7,701 nt of DNA from Chloroflexota bacterium (GCA_025449435.1 JANWJO010000040.1:1-7701); one strand, 5' to 3'; counted from the first letter of the stretch, positions 1 through 5,217 are shown. The notes: a model not told the origin generated them from the sequence alone. Numbers and translations are program-made.

Positions 1-282
1 CTTCGGCCCGACCATATCGAATATCTTCTTCATCAGCTCATAGGATTCGATGTTGATGGTCCAGCGCGGGATCTTACAGATCTCGGCGACCACGCTCTCG
101 GTCAGCCAGTCACCCGGCTTGTACCAGACCGTGTTGGTGACATTCTTGACCTGGTAGGTCATGCCGATGCCAGGCGCCACCAGAAACAGCAGGTTGATGG
201 TGACGTCCTTATTAGCAGGCGGCGGCTCGCGGTAGGTGCCGTTGACCTGATTCGGGTGCGGCGCGCCGGTCAGGACGGTCAT
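1..282 (-). CDS. Hypothetical protein, cut by the left window edge
   Basis: An open frame of 94 codons begins with ATG at 282-280 and runs off the left edge without a stop, so this is the N-terminal part only. It begins MTVLTGAPHPNQVNGTYR and continues with a segment that looks beta-rich (INLLFLVAPG, then YQVKNVTNTVWYKPGDWLTE) and a helical end (SYELMKKIFDMVG). The start codon overlaps the stop of the upstream Tat-type gene as ATGA, the commonest junction in this window, which supports the start and suggests translational coupling. No signal peptide or membrane segment is visible. I do not recognise the family; a phage protein of unknown function is the safest description. Confidence 0.75.
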   Translation of the reverse strand, partial: MTVLTGAPHPNQVNGTYREPPPANKDVTINLLFLVAPGIGMTYQVKNVTNTVWYKPGDWLTESVVAEICKIPRWTINIESYELMKKIFDMVGPK

Positions 283-725
283 ACGTATCCGCCACCACCG
301 CGCAGTGGTCGTTCGAGCGTGTCGCGCTCCTGCCATACACCGTGGTCGAGCACGCGAATGATGCGGACGTCACTCAGCAAATAGCCCTTCAAGATGTCAG
401 GCTTATGCTTGTCCAAAAACTCGACCGGGTAGTCACCAACCCCCAGGATCGCCACCTCAGACCGATCATCAATGAACCAAATTGGGAACGACCCGAAGCG
501 CTCGGTCAACGCCAGCGCCATATCAGCAGGTGCTTTGCCTTCAGTAATGTCCCAAGCCTTGGTCAGCATATGGTTGGGCCAGATGTAATTGATATCGGGG
601 TAGCGCGCGACCAGATCCCAGGCATGCTGCGTCCAGGCTGAAGGCGTATGCGCCTGCAGCGCGCGCGGGACCAAGGTGAGCACAACCGCCGCCGCACTGG
701 TCGCCAGGAACTCGCGTCGATGCAT
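279..725 (-). CDS. Exported protein with probable Tat signal peptide, unknown function
   Basis: A 148-aa protein beginning MHRREFLATSAAAVVLTLVP. The RREFLA sequence followed by a hydrophobic stretch fits a twin-arginine translocation signal, and ALQA-H at residues 22-26 is a plausible signal peptidase cleavage site, so the mature protein should lie in the periplasm. The mature part is rich in aromatic residues (YPDINYIWPNH, FPIWFIDD, GDYPVEFLDKHKPDILKGYLL) and I do not recognise it. The ATG at 725 was chosen because GAGGAG lies 6 bases upstream; an adjacent ATG at 728 and a GTG at 743 are alternatives. It follows a 64-aa gene by 10 bases and overlaps the next gene by 4 bases. A Tat substrate is unexpected in a phage-like cassette and could be a moron-type gene acting on the host envelope, which is inference. 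Confidence 0.85.
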   Translation of the reverse strand: MHRREFLATSAAAVVLTLVPRALQAHTPSAWTQHAWDLVARYPDINYIWPNHMLTKAWDITEGKAPADMALALTERFGSFPIWFIDDRSEVAILGVGDYPVEFLDKHKPDILKGYLLSDVRIIRVLDHGVWQERDTLERPLRGGGGYV

Positions 726-735
726 CATCAACTCC

Positions 736-930
736 TCAACCACGCCCGGTCACTTCGACCGCCGCCTGATCCAATTGCGCGATCAAGTCGGGCTCGCTGA
801 CCACCGTCGCCTCACGGCCGCCATACGGCACCCAACCCCACAGCCGATACCAGGTCTCGTCGCGGATGGCGTAGTAGTGGTCGCGATACTTGTAGAGAGC
901 TGGGTTAGGGAAGTCGTCGGGGTAGAGCAC
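736..930 (-). CDS. Hypothetical protein, 64 aa
   Basis: A small protein starting at GTG 930, four bases after the TGA of the 57-aa coiled-coil gene. The first half is dense in aromatic residues (YPDDFPNPALYKYRDHYYAIRDETWYRLWGWVPYGG), and the second half ends in a short acidic helix (EPDLIAQLDQAAVEV). A GGGAG lies 12 bases upstream of the GTG, further than ideal, so translation may depend on coupling to the preceding gene. No signal peptide, membrane helix or metal-binding motif is seen. The frame is well formed and tightly packed between neighbours, so it is likely real, but I cannot assign a family. Confidence 0.75.
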   Translation of the reverse strand: MLYPDDFPNPALYKYRDHYYAIRDETWYRLWGWVPYGGREATVVSEPDLIAQLDQAAVEVTGRG

Positions 931-934
931 CGCG

Positions 935-1108
935 TCAGTACACTCCCAGGCCGCGGCTGAGCTTGATCAGCTCTTTGTGCAGGCGCTCCAGCAGCTCCGT
1001 GTGGATACCCGCAAGCTCCACAATTTTGTCCAGCCGCGCCTCGATAACGGTGATGCGGACGCGATCTTCCTGCGCCGCTCGCTGCACCGCCTCGTCGCGT
1101 TCGGTCAT
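935..1108 (-). CDS. Small helical coiled-coil protein, 57 aa
   Basis: ATG at 1108 gives MTERDEAVQRAAQEDRVRIT and ends with LIKLSRGLGVY before TGA at 937-935. The middle (VIEARLDKIVELAGIHTELLERLHKELIKL) has leucine and isoleucine at heptad-like spacing with charged residues between, so it should form an amphipathic helix or short coiled coil and may oligomerise or bind a partner. It starts 17 bases after the stop of the large Pro-rich protein gene and ends four bases before the next GTG start. The ribosome binding site is weak (AGAAG about 6 bases upstream). No family is recognised; small helical proteins of this kind are common in phage genomes. Confidence 0.7.
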   Translation of the reverse strand: MTERDEAVQRAAQEDRVRITVIEARLDKIVELAGIHTELLERLHKELIKLSRGLGVY

Positions 1109-1125
1109 TGCGGCTTCTGCTGCGG

Positions 1126-1902
1126 TTACAAGCTAGTATGATGTTCCAGCAAAGCGGCGATGATGCCAAGCAGGCCAACAGGTTCAGGTGGTGTCAATAC
1201 CTGTTTGACGCTGACCAGGTCGACGGCGATGCCGACATTCTGGTGCGCGCCGACGTCCTGCACCTCGATAGTGTGCACACCAGCCGACGCCTGCACCTGC
1301 ACATTGAAGGTCTCGAACTGATTGTAGTTAACCACCCCTGGATGACCGTAATGCCCCTTGGTAGTGAAGTCAGCCGTGCTGATGTCCTCGATGGTCTTGC
1401 CATCGAACTTGATCAGCAGATGATCGTTAGGGCTGGTGACCTGCCCATTGATGTTCTCGACCGCCGCATCAACCGACACACTCAGCGTTGACTTGCCGTT
1501 ATGCGAACCAAATAAACCAAAGAACGGCTCAGGCCGCGGCGGCACGATGAACGGCTGCGTAATGTCAATCGAGCCAGGCGACGCCTGCGAGTCGATCCAG
1601 TGCGTACCGTCAATCGAGGTAAGGCTACCTGTAGGCGGCGTCGGGAACGGATACGGCGATTGCACGATCTCGACCGCCGCCGAACCGGGCGCATTGATCC
1701 ATCCGACTGGACGCACCGTGGTCTCGAATTGCCCAGGATTGAGCGGCGGCACCTCGTCTTCGAACGACGGATTGAGCAGCAGCTCTCGGCCCAGCACGGT
1801 TACTGGCGGTGGCGTTATCTCAGGTGGCTGGATCGGTGGATGCTCGGGCAGCATCGGATATTCTGGCAGCATCGGCGGCTGCATCGGATAGTTATTGTGC
1901 AT
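1126..1902 (-). CDS. Pro-rich N-terminus plus DUF642/CBM-like beta-sandwich protein
   Basis: A 258-aa protein. Residues 1-33 are a proline-rich linker with repeated MLPE and YPM units. Residues 38-235 resemble a galactose-binding-like or DUF642-type carbohydrate-binding fold: LLLNPSFEDE near residue 41, GWIN at 67-70, DGTHWIDSQ at 98-106, IDITQPF at 112-118, then alternating beta-like strands up to GIAVDLVSV. The NxSFE, GW and WID landmarks are typical of such secreted modules. No signal peptide is visible, so in a phage context it may be a virion decoration or host-binding protein, which is inference. The C-terminus ends in a short hydrophobic helix (LLGIIAALL). The ATG at 1902 was chosen; an in-frame GTG at 1917 adds five residues. 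Neither start has a strong ribosome binding site. Confidence 0.85.
   Translation of the reverse strand: MHNNYPMQPPMLPEYPMLPEHPPIQPPEITPPPVTVLGRELLLNPSFEDEVPPLNPGQFETTVRPVGWINAPGSAAVEIVQSPYPFPTPPTGSLTSIDGTHWIDSQASPGSIDITQPFIVPPRPEPFFGLFGSHNGKSTLSVSVDAAVENINGQVTSPNDHLLIKFDGKTIEDISTADFTTKGHYGHPGVVNYNQFETFNVQVQASAGVHTIEVQDVGAHQNVGIAVDLVSVKQVLTPPEPVGLLGIIAALLEHHTSL
1847..1890 (-). repeat. Short direct repeats encoding the Pro-rich N-terminus
   Basis: GGCAGCATCGG occurs at 1847-1857 and again at 1865-1875, an 18-base (six-codon) step, and GCATCGGATA occurs at 1851-1860 and 1881-1890, a 30-base step. Both steps are multiples of three and encode repeated MLPE and YPM units, so the repeat could change in length without breaking the frame. 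Confidence 0.6.
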
Positions 1903-1972
1903 GATAGACCCACTCACACTTGTGTATCTTGGGTGGTCATCGGCACGTCGCCGCGCTGGCGCTGGTCATCGG

Positions 1973-2134
1973 TCACTTCTTCGCCGTGCACACCGTCAGC
2001 CCAGGAAACTTCTTGGCGTAGCTGCTCGACACGTACTGGCCGGTCGTGGCGTCGCGGCAGACCTGCTTCTTGGCGGCCAGCGCCGGGGACATCCCCAGCG
2101 CCAGCAGCACAACGATGCTCAACGCGCGGATCAC
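1973..2134 (-). CDS. Small secreted two-cysteine protein, 53 aa
   Basis: GTG at 2134 overlaps the TGA of the upstream gene (GTGA). The product begins MIRALSIVVLLALGMSPALA, a standard Sec signal peptide with an ALA-A cleavage site near residue 21, leaving a mature peptide of about 33 residues. The mature part has Cys26 and Cys49 flanking a conserved-looking core, RDATTGQYVSSSYAKKFPGL. The core resembles the small bacterial proteins with RDxxTGxxVxxxxAxxxPxTTV that I recall from many Proteobacteria, though those are usually cytoplasmic and lack the cysteines. Two cysteines in an exported peptide suggest a disulfide. The same cysteine spacing and core recur in the putative lipoprotein at 6367-6567. 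The function is unknown. Confidence 0.8.
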   Translation of the reverse strand: MIRALSIVVLLALGMSPALAAKKQVCRDATTGQYVSSSYAKKFPGLTVCTAKK

Positions 2135-2553
2135 GCGGTGACCTCCAAGCGCTCCTGCGCCTTGGCTTCCTCGGCGGTCTTCGGCGCCGCCGGAAGCTGC
2201 AGCACGGTGGCGGTCTGCCCGGTCGCCAAGTTGGTGAGCTTGACGATCTGGCCGTCAGGCAATTCCAGCGCGTCGTGATGCGTGTGCACGACCTCGATGT
2301 CGACCTGACGGAAGCGGGCGGTGCGGTGCTCGGTCGGCTTGTCGCGCCAAGCCATCAGGCCGGTGCCCGACTGCGTGATAACCTCGTCGAACGCCAGCTC
2401 GGTGCCTGGCAGCACGCACACCACCTCTTGCCGCTTGTCGCCTTCGGCAGCGGCATCGACGAAACCGATGCTGGATGTGAACCGGTTCACCACCAACTTG
2501 TCGCCGACCTTGGCAGGCCGCGAAGCGAGATGCTTAAGGCTGTAATCGCACAT
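2131..2553 (-). CDS. MCDYSLKH-type conserved hypothetical protein
   Basis: A 140-aa protein starting MCDYSLKHLASRPAKVGDKL, with GAGGAG 8 bases before the ATG. From memory, proteins with this opening, a central 'LPGTELAFDEVI' segment, 'ARFRQVDIE', 'HHDALELPDGQIV' and a closing 'GQTATVLQLP' are frequent in Bradyrhizobium and related Rhizobiales and remain uncharacterised. The order of these segments is intact and the length is ordinary, so the gene appears functional. The C-terminal tail after residue 122 is charged and helical (KTAEEAKAQERLEV). No export signal is present. Its presence is one of the main reasons for placing the window in a rhizobial phage or prophage. It overlaps the next gene by four bases. 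Confidence 0.88.
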   Translation of the reverse strand: MCDYSLKHLASRPAKVGDKLVVNRFTSSIGFVDAAAEGDKRQEVVCVLPGTELAFDEVITQSGTGLMAWRDKPTEHRTARFRQVDIEVVHTHHDALELPDGQIVKLTNLATGQTATVLQLPAAPKTAEEAKAQERLEVTA

Positions 2554-2571
2554 GGCTTCTACTCCTCTCGG

Positions 2572-2757
2572 TTAACGGTCCTGGCTGGCGCGCTTCATCT
2601 TGGTCTGCAAGTCGCGCATCACCAAATCTCTGACATAGGCGATGTCGGTGCGCGCCACCGTGACCTCGATGCTCGCCCGCGTCGAGCTGCGCTCCAACTC
2701 GACGCCGGTCTCGTCCAGGCGGTCGAGCAAACGGCAAATGGCCCTGACGTCCAACAT
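2572..2757 (-). CDS. Hypothetical helical protein, 61 aa
   Basis: Starts MLDVRAICRLLDRLDETGVE with GGGAG 7 bases upstream of the ATG at 2757, a good ribosome binding site. The sequence is highly charged, with helices at both ends (VRAICRLLDRLDETG and IAYVRDLVMRDLQTKMKRA) joined by a more strand-like segment (SIEVTVAR). It has no signal peptide, membrane helix or metal motif. It sits 13 bases after the upstream stop and 18 bases before the next start. The family is not recognised; a small DNA- or protein-binding role is possible but unsupported. Confidence 0.78.
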   Translation of the reverse strand: MLDVRAICRLLDRLDETGVELERSSTRASIEVTVARTDIAYVRDLVMRDLQTKMKRASQDR

Positions 2758-2770
2758 CGCACGGCTCCCG

Positions 2771-3058
2771 TTATTTGAGCTTGGTCACCTCGTAGGCGAA
2801 GTCGCGCCACTCCACCGCCTTACCCTTGTTGTTGGTGCGGTGATGCTGGCGCTCGAACTTGTGCACCGCGATGTAGCCGTCACGATGCATCCGCTGCAGC
2901 TCGTCGCGCAACAGCTCCAGCAGCGCCTGGTACTTGCTGGCGCCGCGGTCGTTCGGGCTCATCTTGTCGCAACGGGCGATGTCGTAGTCGAAGTTGCCGA
3001 CATAGGCGACCATCTTCTCGCCCACCGACAGCGCGTGAATCTTAGACAAAGTCAGCAT
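2771..3058 (-). CDS. Hypothetical protein, 95 aa
   Basis: The chosen ATG at 3058 gives MLTLSKIHALSVGEKMVAYV. It follows the upstream TGA by five bases and has GGAGG about 11 bases upstream; an in-frame ATG at 3076 would add six residues. The protein continues with GNFDYDIARCDK, an amphipathic helix (KYQALLELLRDELQRMHRDGY), a basic His-rich stretch (VHKFERQHHRTNNKGK) and a short C-terminal strand-helix. The helix plus basic segment could suit nucleic-acid binding, but no known domain is visible. I do not recognise the family. It is probably co-translated with its neighbours. Confidence 0.8.
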   Translation of the reverse strand: MLTLSKIHALSVGEKMVAYVGNFDYDIARCDKMSPNDRGASKYQALLELLRDELQRMHRDGYIAVHKFERQHHRTNNKGKAVEWRDFAYEVTKLK

Positions 3059-3063
3059 AGCCG

Positions 3064-3498
3064 TCACCACCTCCATCCGCGATGCCAGCCCCAGCCGAAG
3101 CCGTGGCCCCAACGATGTCCCCAACCCCAGCCACCGCCGCGACCCCAGCGATTCCAGCCGATGCCTGCGGGCGCCGCATAGACGTGGCGGTAGGCGTAGT
3201 TCGGGGCGGTGTACGGGTAGCCATAGAACGCGGGCCGCGTCGCCGCCACGTACGGGATACGATGATAGGGACGGGCGCCATGGTAGGCGCCGTAACGATA
3301 CGCGCGGCGCACCTGCCGGTAATCGCGCCGAACCGCGCGGCGGGTGGCCACTCTGGCGCGCCGATAGGTGACGAACGCCTCAGCCTTGCTCACCGTCAGT
3401 TGCGGCCAGGAGGAAGATGGCGATGACGACAGCGACAGCGGTAGCGATGCACACGTCGCGGTCAATAGCGCAGCACATAAGATCAAACATGGTCGCAT
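3064..3498 (-). CDS. Secreted Arg/Tyr-rich protein with Gly/Trp/His-rich tail
   Basis: A 144-aa protein. The ATG at 3498 was chosen because GGGAG lies 7 bases upstream; an in-frame ATG at 3522 overlaps the previous stop as ATGA and is the alternative. Residues 1-18 (MRPCLILCAALLTATCAS) form a hydrophobic signal-like segment, then comes a Ser/Pro-rich stretch and a possible cleavage site at AEA-F (residues 39-42). Residues 45-70 are strongly basic (YRRARVATRRAVRRDYRQ and onward), residues 71-110 are Tyr/Ala/Pro-rich, and residues 114-144 are low-complexity Gly/Trp/His/Arg with nine tryptophans and four histidines. Similar small exported 'RR..YR..Y.GYP' proteins are familiar from Bradyrhizobium, with unknown function. 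Envelope or membrane interaction, or metal binding by the tail, are inferences. Confidence 0.83.
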   Translation of the reverse strand: MRPCLILCAALLTATCASLPLSLSSSPSSSWPQLTVSKAEAFVTYRRARVATRRAVRRDYRQVRRAYRYGAYHGARPYHRIPYVAATRPAFYGYPYTAPNYAYRHVYAAPAGIGWNRWGRGGGWGWGHRWGHGFGWGWHRGWRW

Positions 3499-3518
3499 GG
3501 TCGGTCTCCCTTTTACGC

Positions 3519-3941
3519 TCATGGCGCCACCCGCGCCAGCAGCGGCGGCGCCAGCTTGCTCAGGTCCTGTGCCTGCGGCTGCTTCGCCCATACCCAAGCA
3601 TACGCCTCAGTCAGGCTGATCTGATAGCGCCAAGTCAGCCACAACGCCGCGGTCAGCGGCGAATAGGTCAGCGCGGTGGCGCAATGGATCAGCACGTCGT
3701 TGTACTGCGGCCAAACGTTGATAATGATCCGCTCCACCTTCACCAGCTGGTCATTCGACACCATACCATTGCTGGCGGTGCACACCGGAATCCAGGTGCA
3801 ACGTTGGTCGTCGGTATGGCTTTGTACGCCGACGTTGATACAGGTGCATCCCAAGCTGCGGCGGGCGCGGTCGCAGCTCGCGTTGGTGCCGATCCACAGC
3901 CGTGGCACGATCTCGACGCCGCCAGGCAACTGGATGGTCAT
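3519..3941 (-). CDS. Dual-specificity-phosphatase-like protein with degenerate active site
   Basis: A 140-aa protein overlapping the previous gene by ATGA at 3941. The layout matches the small cysteine-dependent protein phosphatase fold: an N-terminal 'EIVPRLWIGTNASCDRARRS' segment (residues 10-29), strands in the middle, the strand NDVLIHC leading into the P-loop at residues 81-87, and a helix pair ending QPQAQDL. The usual signature HCxxGxxR is here HCATALTY (residues 86-93): His86 and the nucleophile Cys87 remain, but the conserved Gly is Ala90 and the phosphate-binding Arg is Tyr93. The usual general-acid Asp in the loop near residues 51-60 is also not evident. It is therefore probably a pseudophosphatase that may bind rather than hydrolyse phosphorylated partners. 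Family assignment is fairly sure; lack of activity is inferred. Confidence 0.83.
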   Translation of the reverse strand: MTIQLPGGVEIVPRLWIGTNASCDRARRSLGCTCINVGVQSHTDDQRCTWIPVCTASNGMVSNDQLVKVERIIINVWPQYNDVLIHCATALTYSPLTAALWLTWRYQISLTEAYAWVWAKQPQAQDLSKLAPPLLARVAP

Positions 3942-4141
3942 TGGTTTCCCTCGGTGGCGTCCAGCACACAGTCGTGCGGCATTTCCTGCACGAACAAGCT
4001 GGCGCCGTTGGATAGGTAGATGCGGCTCCTGGCGTCGGGGTCGGCCTCGCCTGGGATCACCGCATGCGCGGCGATGACGTTGATGGCGCGCACCAGCAAA
4101 GGCTTGCCGTCGGCCATGGTCAGGCAGATGACGTCGTCCAG
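3938..4141 (-). CDS. Small unknown protein, faintly FlbD-like, uncertain start
   Basis: The clear coding segment reads LDDVICLTMADGKPLLVRAI and continues through a strand-turn-strand (RIYLSNGASLFVQE) to the stop at 3940-3938. The pattern of a short strand, 'ADGKPLLVRA', helix, then 'I.LSNG..L.V.E' resembles small FlbD-type proteins, but similarity is weak. The only ATG in this part of the frame is at 4117, and it would remove the LDDVICLT strand that looks like part of the fold. The coordinates given use a CTG at 4141, one base after the preceding TGA, with GGCGG about 6 bases upstream. If ATG 4117 is used the product is 59 aa rather than 67. The gene overlaps the phosphatase-like gene by four bases. 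Confidence 0.62.
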   Translation of the reverse strand: MDDVICLTMADGKPLLVRAINVIAAHAVIPGEADPDARSRIYLSNGASLFVQEMPHDCVLDATEGNQ

Positions 4142-4142
4142 C

Positions 4143-4367
4143 TCACACCGCCAGATCAGCGCGCGGACGGACGTGATGCTTGCGCAGCGCCTGCAACAGG
4201 CGGTCGCGCTGACGCCAGGGCGGGCGCTCCATACTCTTGTCGCCTTCGCTGTTGCGCCACTTATACGGCGGCAGCGGCGCGGTGAAGACACTGGGGCGGC
4301 CGTCGAACGGCTCGATATCGGGGGGTTTGCGTAATTTCAGCTCGGTAAGCTCGGAAAGCACCGTCAT
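4143..4367 (-). CDS. Hypothetical protein, 74 aa
   Basis: Begins MTVLSELTELKLRKPPDIEP. The ATG at 4367 has GGGAG 10 bases upstream; an in-frame GTG at 4376, overlapping the previous stop as GTGA, is an alternative that adds three residues. The middle is proline- and aromatic-rich (FTAPLPPYKW), and the C-terminal half is very basic (RPPWRQRDRLLQALRKHHVRPR), with a helix that could contact nucleic acid. No domain is recognised. It lies between the RHH regulator gene and the FlbD-like gene in what looks like one transcription unit. Confidence 0.75.
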   Translation of the reverse strand: MTVLSELTELKLRKPPDIEPFDGRPSVFTAPLPPYKWRNSEGDKSMERPPWRQRDRLLQALRKHHVRPRADLAV

Positions 4368-4372
4368 ACCCT

Positions 4373-4603
4373 TCACTCTCCCGTGGCTTGGCGCAGGACG
4401 TAGAGCCGCAGCGCCGACGACAGATTCGGCTGATCGCGGGTGCGGTCGATCTCCAGGATTAGCTCAGCCACCGGAATCTGCCTATCGGCGGCGATGCGCT
4501 TGAGCCGCTGCCAAAACGGCTCTTCCAGGCTGACCGAGGTTTGCCGCCCTGCGAATGCCACCGAACGCTTGCGCACTGGCGTATACGGTAGGTCGCTGGA
4601 CAC
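4373..4603 (-). CDS. Ribbon-helix-helix (RHH_4-type) DNA-binding protein
   Basis: A 76-aa protein with the layout of the RHH_4 family, which is common in Alphaproteobacteria: a strand KRSVAFAGRQTSVSLE at residues 12-27, helix 1 'EPFWQRLKRIAADRQ' at 28-42, then 'IPVAELILEIDRTR' and 'NLSSALRLYVLRQ' as the following helices. Such proteins dimerise and insert the ribbon strands into the DNA major groove. It is the only recognisable DNA-binding regulator in the window and could control this gene block or a host operon, which is inference. The start is GTG 4603; GGGAGG lies about 14 bases upstream, further than usual, and no closer in-frame start exists because a TAA lies two codons upstream. Confidence 0.9.
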   Translation of the reverse strand: MSSDLPYTPVRKRSVAFAGRQTSVSLEEPFWQRLKRIAADRQIPVAELILEIDRTRDQPNLSSALRLYVLRQATGE

Positions 4604-4629
4604 GGCGGCTTAGCGCCACCTCCCGCCCG

Positions 4630-4728
4630 TCAATCCCGCGGCCTATCGCGCGCGGAACAAGCGATGCACATACCAATAATCACTCCGACCATCAGCACAA
4701 AGAGGTCCATAAAGATCTGCTGATTCAC
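4630..4728 (-). CDS. 32-aa single-helix membrane protein
   Basis: GTG at 4728 shares its first base with the TAG stop of the previous gene (TAGTG) and reads MNQQIFMDLFVLMVGVIIGM followed by CIACSARDRPRD, then TGA at 4632-4630. Residues 7-22 are a continuous hydrophobic stretch of transmembrane length with a polar basic/acidic tail, so a single-pass inner-membrane peptide with a cytoplasmic tail is likely. An internal ATG at 4710 would give 26 aa and keep the whole helix. No strong ribosome binding site is seen for either start. The size recalls small phage membrane proteins such as holin accessories or superinfection-exclusion peptides, but nothing specific links it to either. Confidence 0.6.
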   Translation of the reverse strand: MNQQIFMDLFVLMVGVIIGMCIACSARDRPRD

Positions 4729-5027
4729 TAGATGACCGACGAGAAAGTCACCGGGAGCAGGTGCACCGGCGTGATGTCGGTCTGCGCCCACCACTCCGCC
4801 TCGTAGACGACGAAGATGGCGCCTGGGCTAGCCGCCGCCAGGGTGCGCGCAGCGTTCTGCGCATCGGCCAAGGTGAAGAACACGGTGCCGCCGCCATGCG
4901 TGGGCGCGTCGCTGTCGCCGTAACCGATGGTAGTGGGCGCGCTGAGCACCCCATGATCATGCGGGTCAGTCGGGTCCAGCGGCGGGGCGTAGCCCGCCAC
5001 GATCCAATGCCGCGGGACGCTGGTCAT
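4728..5027 (-). CDS. Hypothetical protein, 99 aa
   Basis: Starts MTSVPRHWIVAGYAPPLDPT one base after the TGA of the upstream gene. The N-terminal half is rich in Pro, His and Asp (DPTDPHDHGVLS), followed by GGGTVFFTLADAQNAARTLA, a strand-helix unit, and AIFVVYEAEWWAQT, another strand. This alternation suggests a small alpha/beta fold in which the helix packs on a two- or three-stranded sheet. No signal peptide or catalytic motif is evident. I do not recognise the family. The stop overlaps the start of the membrane peptide gene. Confidence 0.82.
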   Translation of the reverse strand: MTSVPRHWIVAGYAPPLDPTDPHDHGVLSAPTTIGYGDSDAPTHGGGTVFFTLADAQNAARTLAAASPGAIFVVYEAEWWAQTDITPVHLLPVTFSSVI

Positions 5028-5028
5028 G

Positions 5029-5217
5029 TCAGCGTCCGCGCATCCGATGCCACGCCCAGCAGGCGCGACACAGGCAACGGAACTTGAGGCGGGCGTCCCA
5101 GCCTAGCGGCTGGCCGGTGGCCTCACAGCTCCAGTCCTTGTGGCTGGCAGCCAGCACCTGCACGGCATGCTCCTGGCCGTCGACGTAAAGCTTAGCGGTG
5201 CGGGCGTAGAACTCCAT
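5029..5217 (-). CDS. Hypothetical Cys-containing protein, 62 aa
   Basis: ATG at 5217 shares one base with the TGA of the upstream gene (TGATG), so translation is probably coupled by re-initiation. The sequence opens with a strand-like stretch (EFYARTAKLYVDGQEHAVQV), then has Cys31 and a C-terminal cysteine cluster RCLCRACWAWHRMRGR (Cys48, Cys50, Cys53). The cysteines, with His26 and His57, could bind one zinc ion, but the spacing does not match a standard ribbon. The basic tail would suit nucleic-acid or protein contact. The family is not recognised. Confidence 0.75.
   Translation of the reverse strand: MEFYARTAKLYVDGQEHAVQVLAASHKDWSCEATGQPLGWDARLKFRCLCRACWAWHRMRGR

Noticed and set aside
783..1178. 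Minus-strand open frame of 131 codons
   Set aside because: It is a different frame over the 57-aa coiled-coil and 64-aa genes; its product is Arg/Gly/Ala-rich without structure and it lacks a matching junction.
1918..1972. Promoter or terminator between the 53-aa and Pro-rich genes
   Set aside because: No convincing -35/-10 pair or stem-loop with T run was seen in this short gap.
1600..2778. Long plus-strand open frame of 392 codons
   Set aside because: It lies antisense to four better-supported minus-strand genes, its product is an Arg/Trp-rich shadow with no domain, and every other gene here is on the minus strand.
3417..4019. Plus-strand open frame of 200 codons
   Set aside because: It is antisense to the phosphatase-like gene and part of the secreted protein gene, and has shadow-like composition.
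3938..4141. Assignment as a flagellar FlbD protein
   Set aside because: Only the general strand-turn-strand pattern matches; there are no flagellar genes nearby and the start is uncertain, so no function is assigned.
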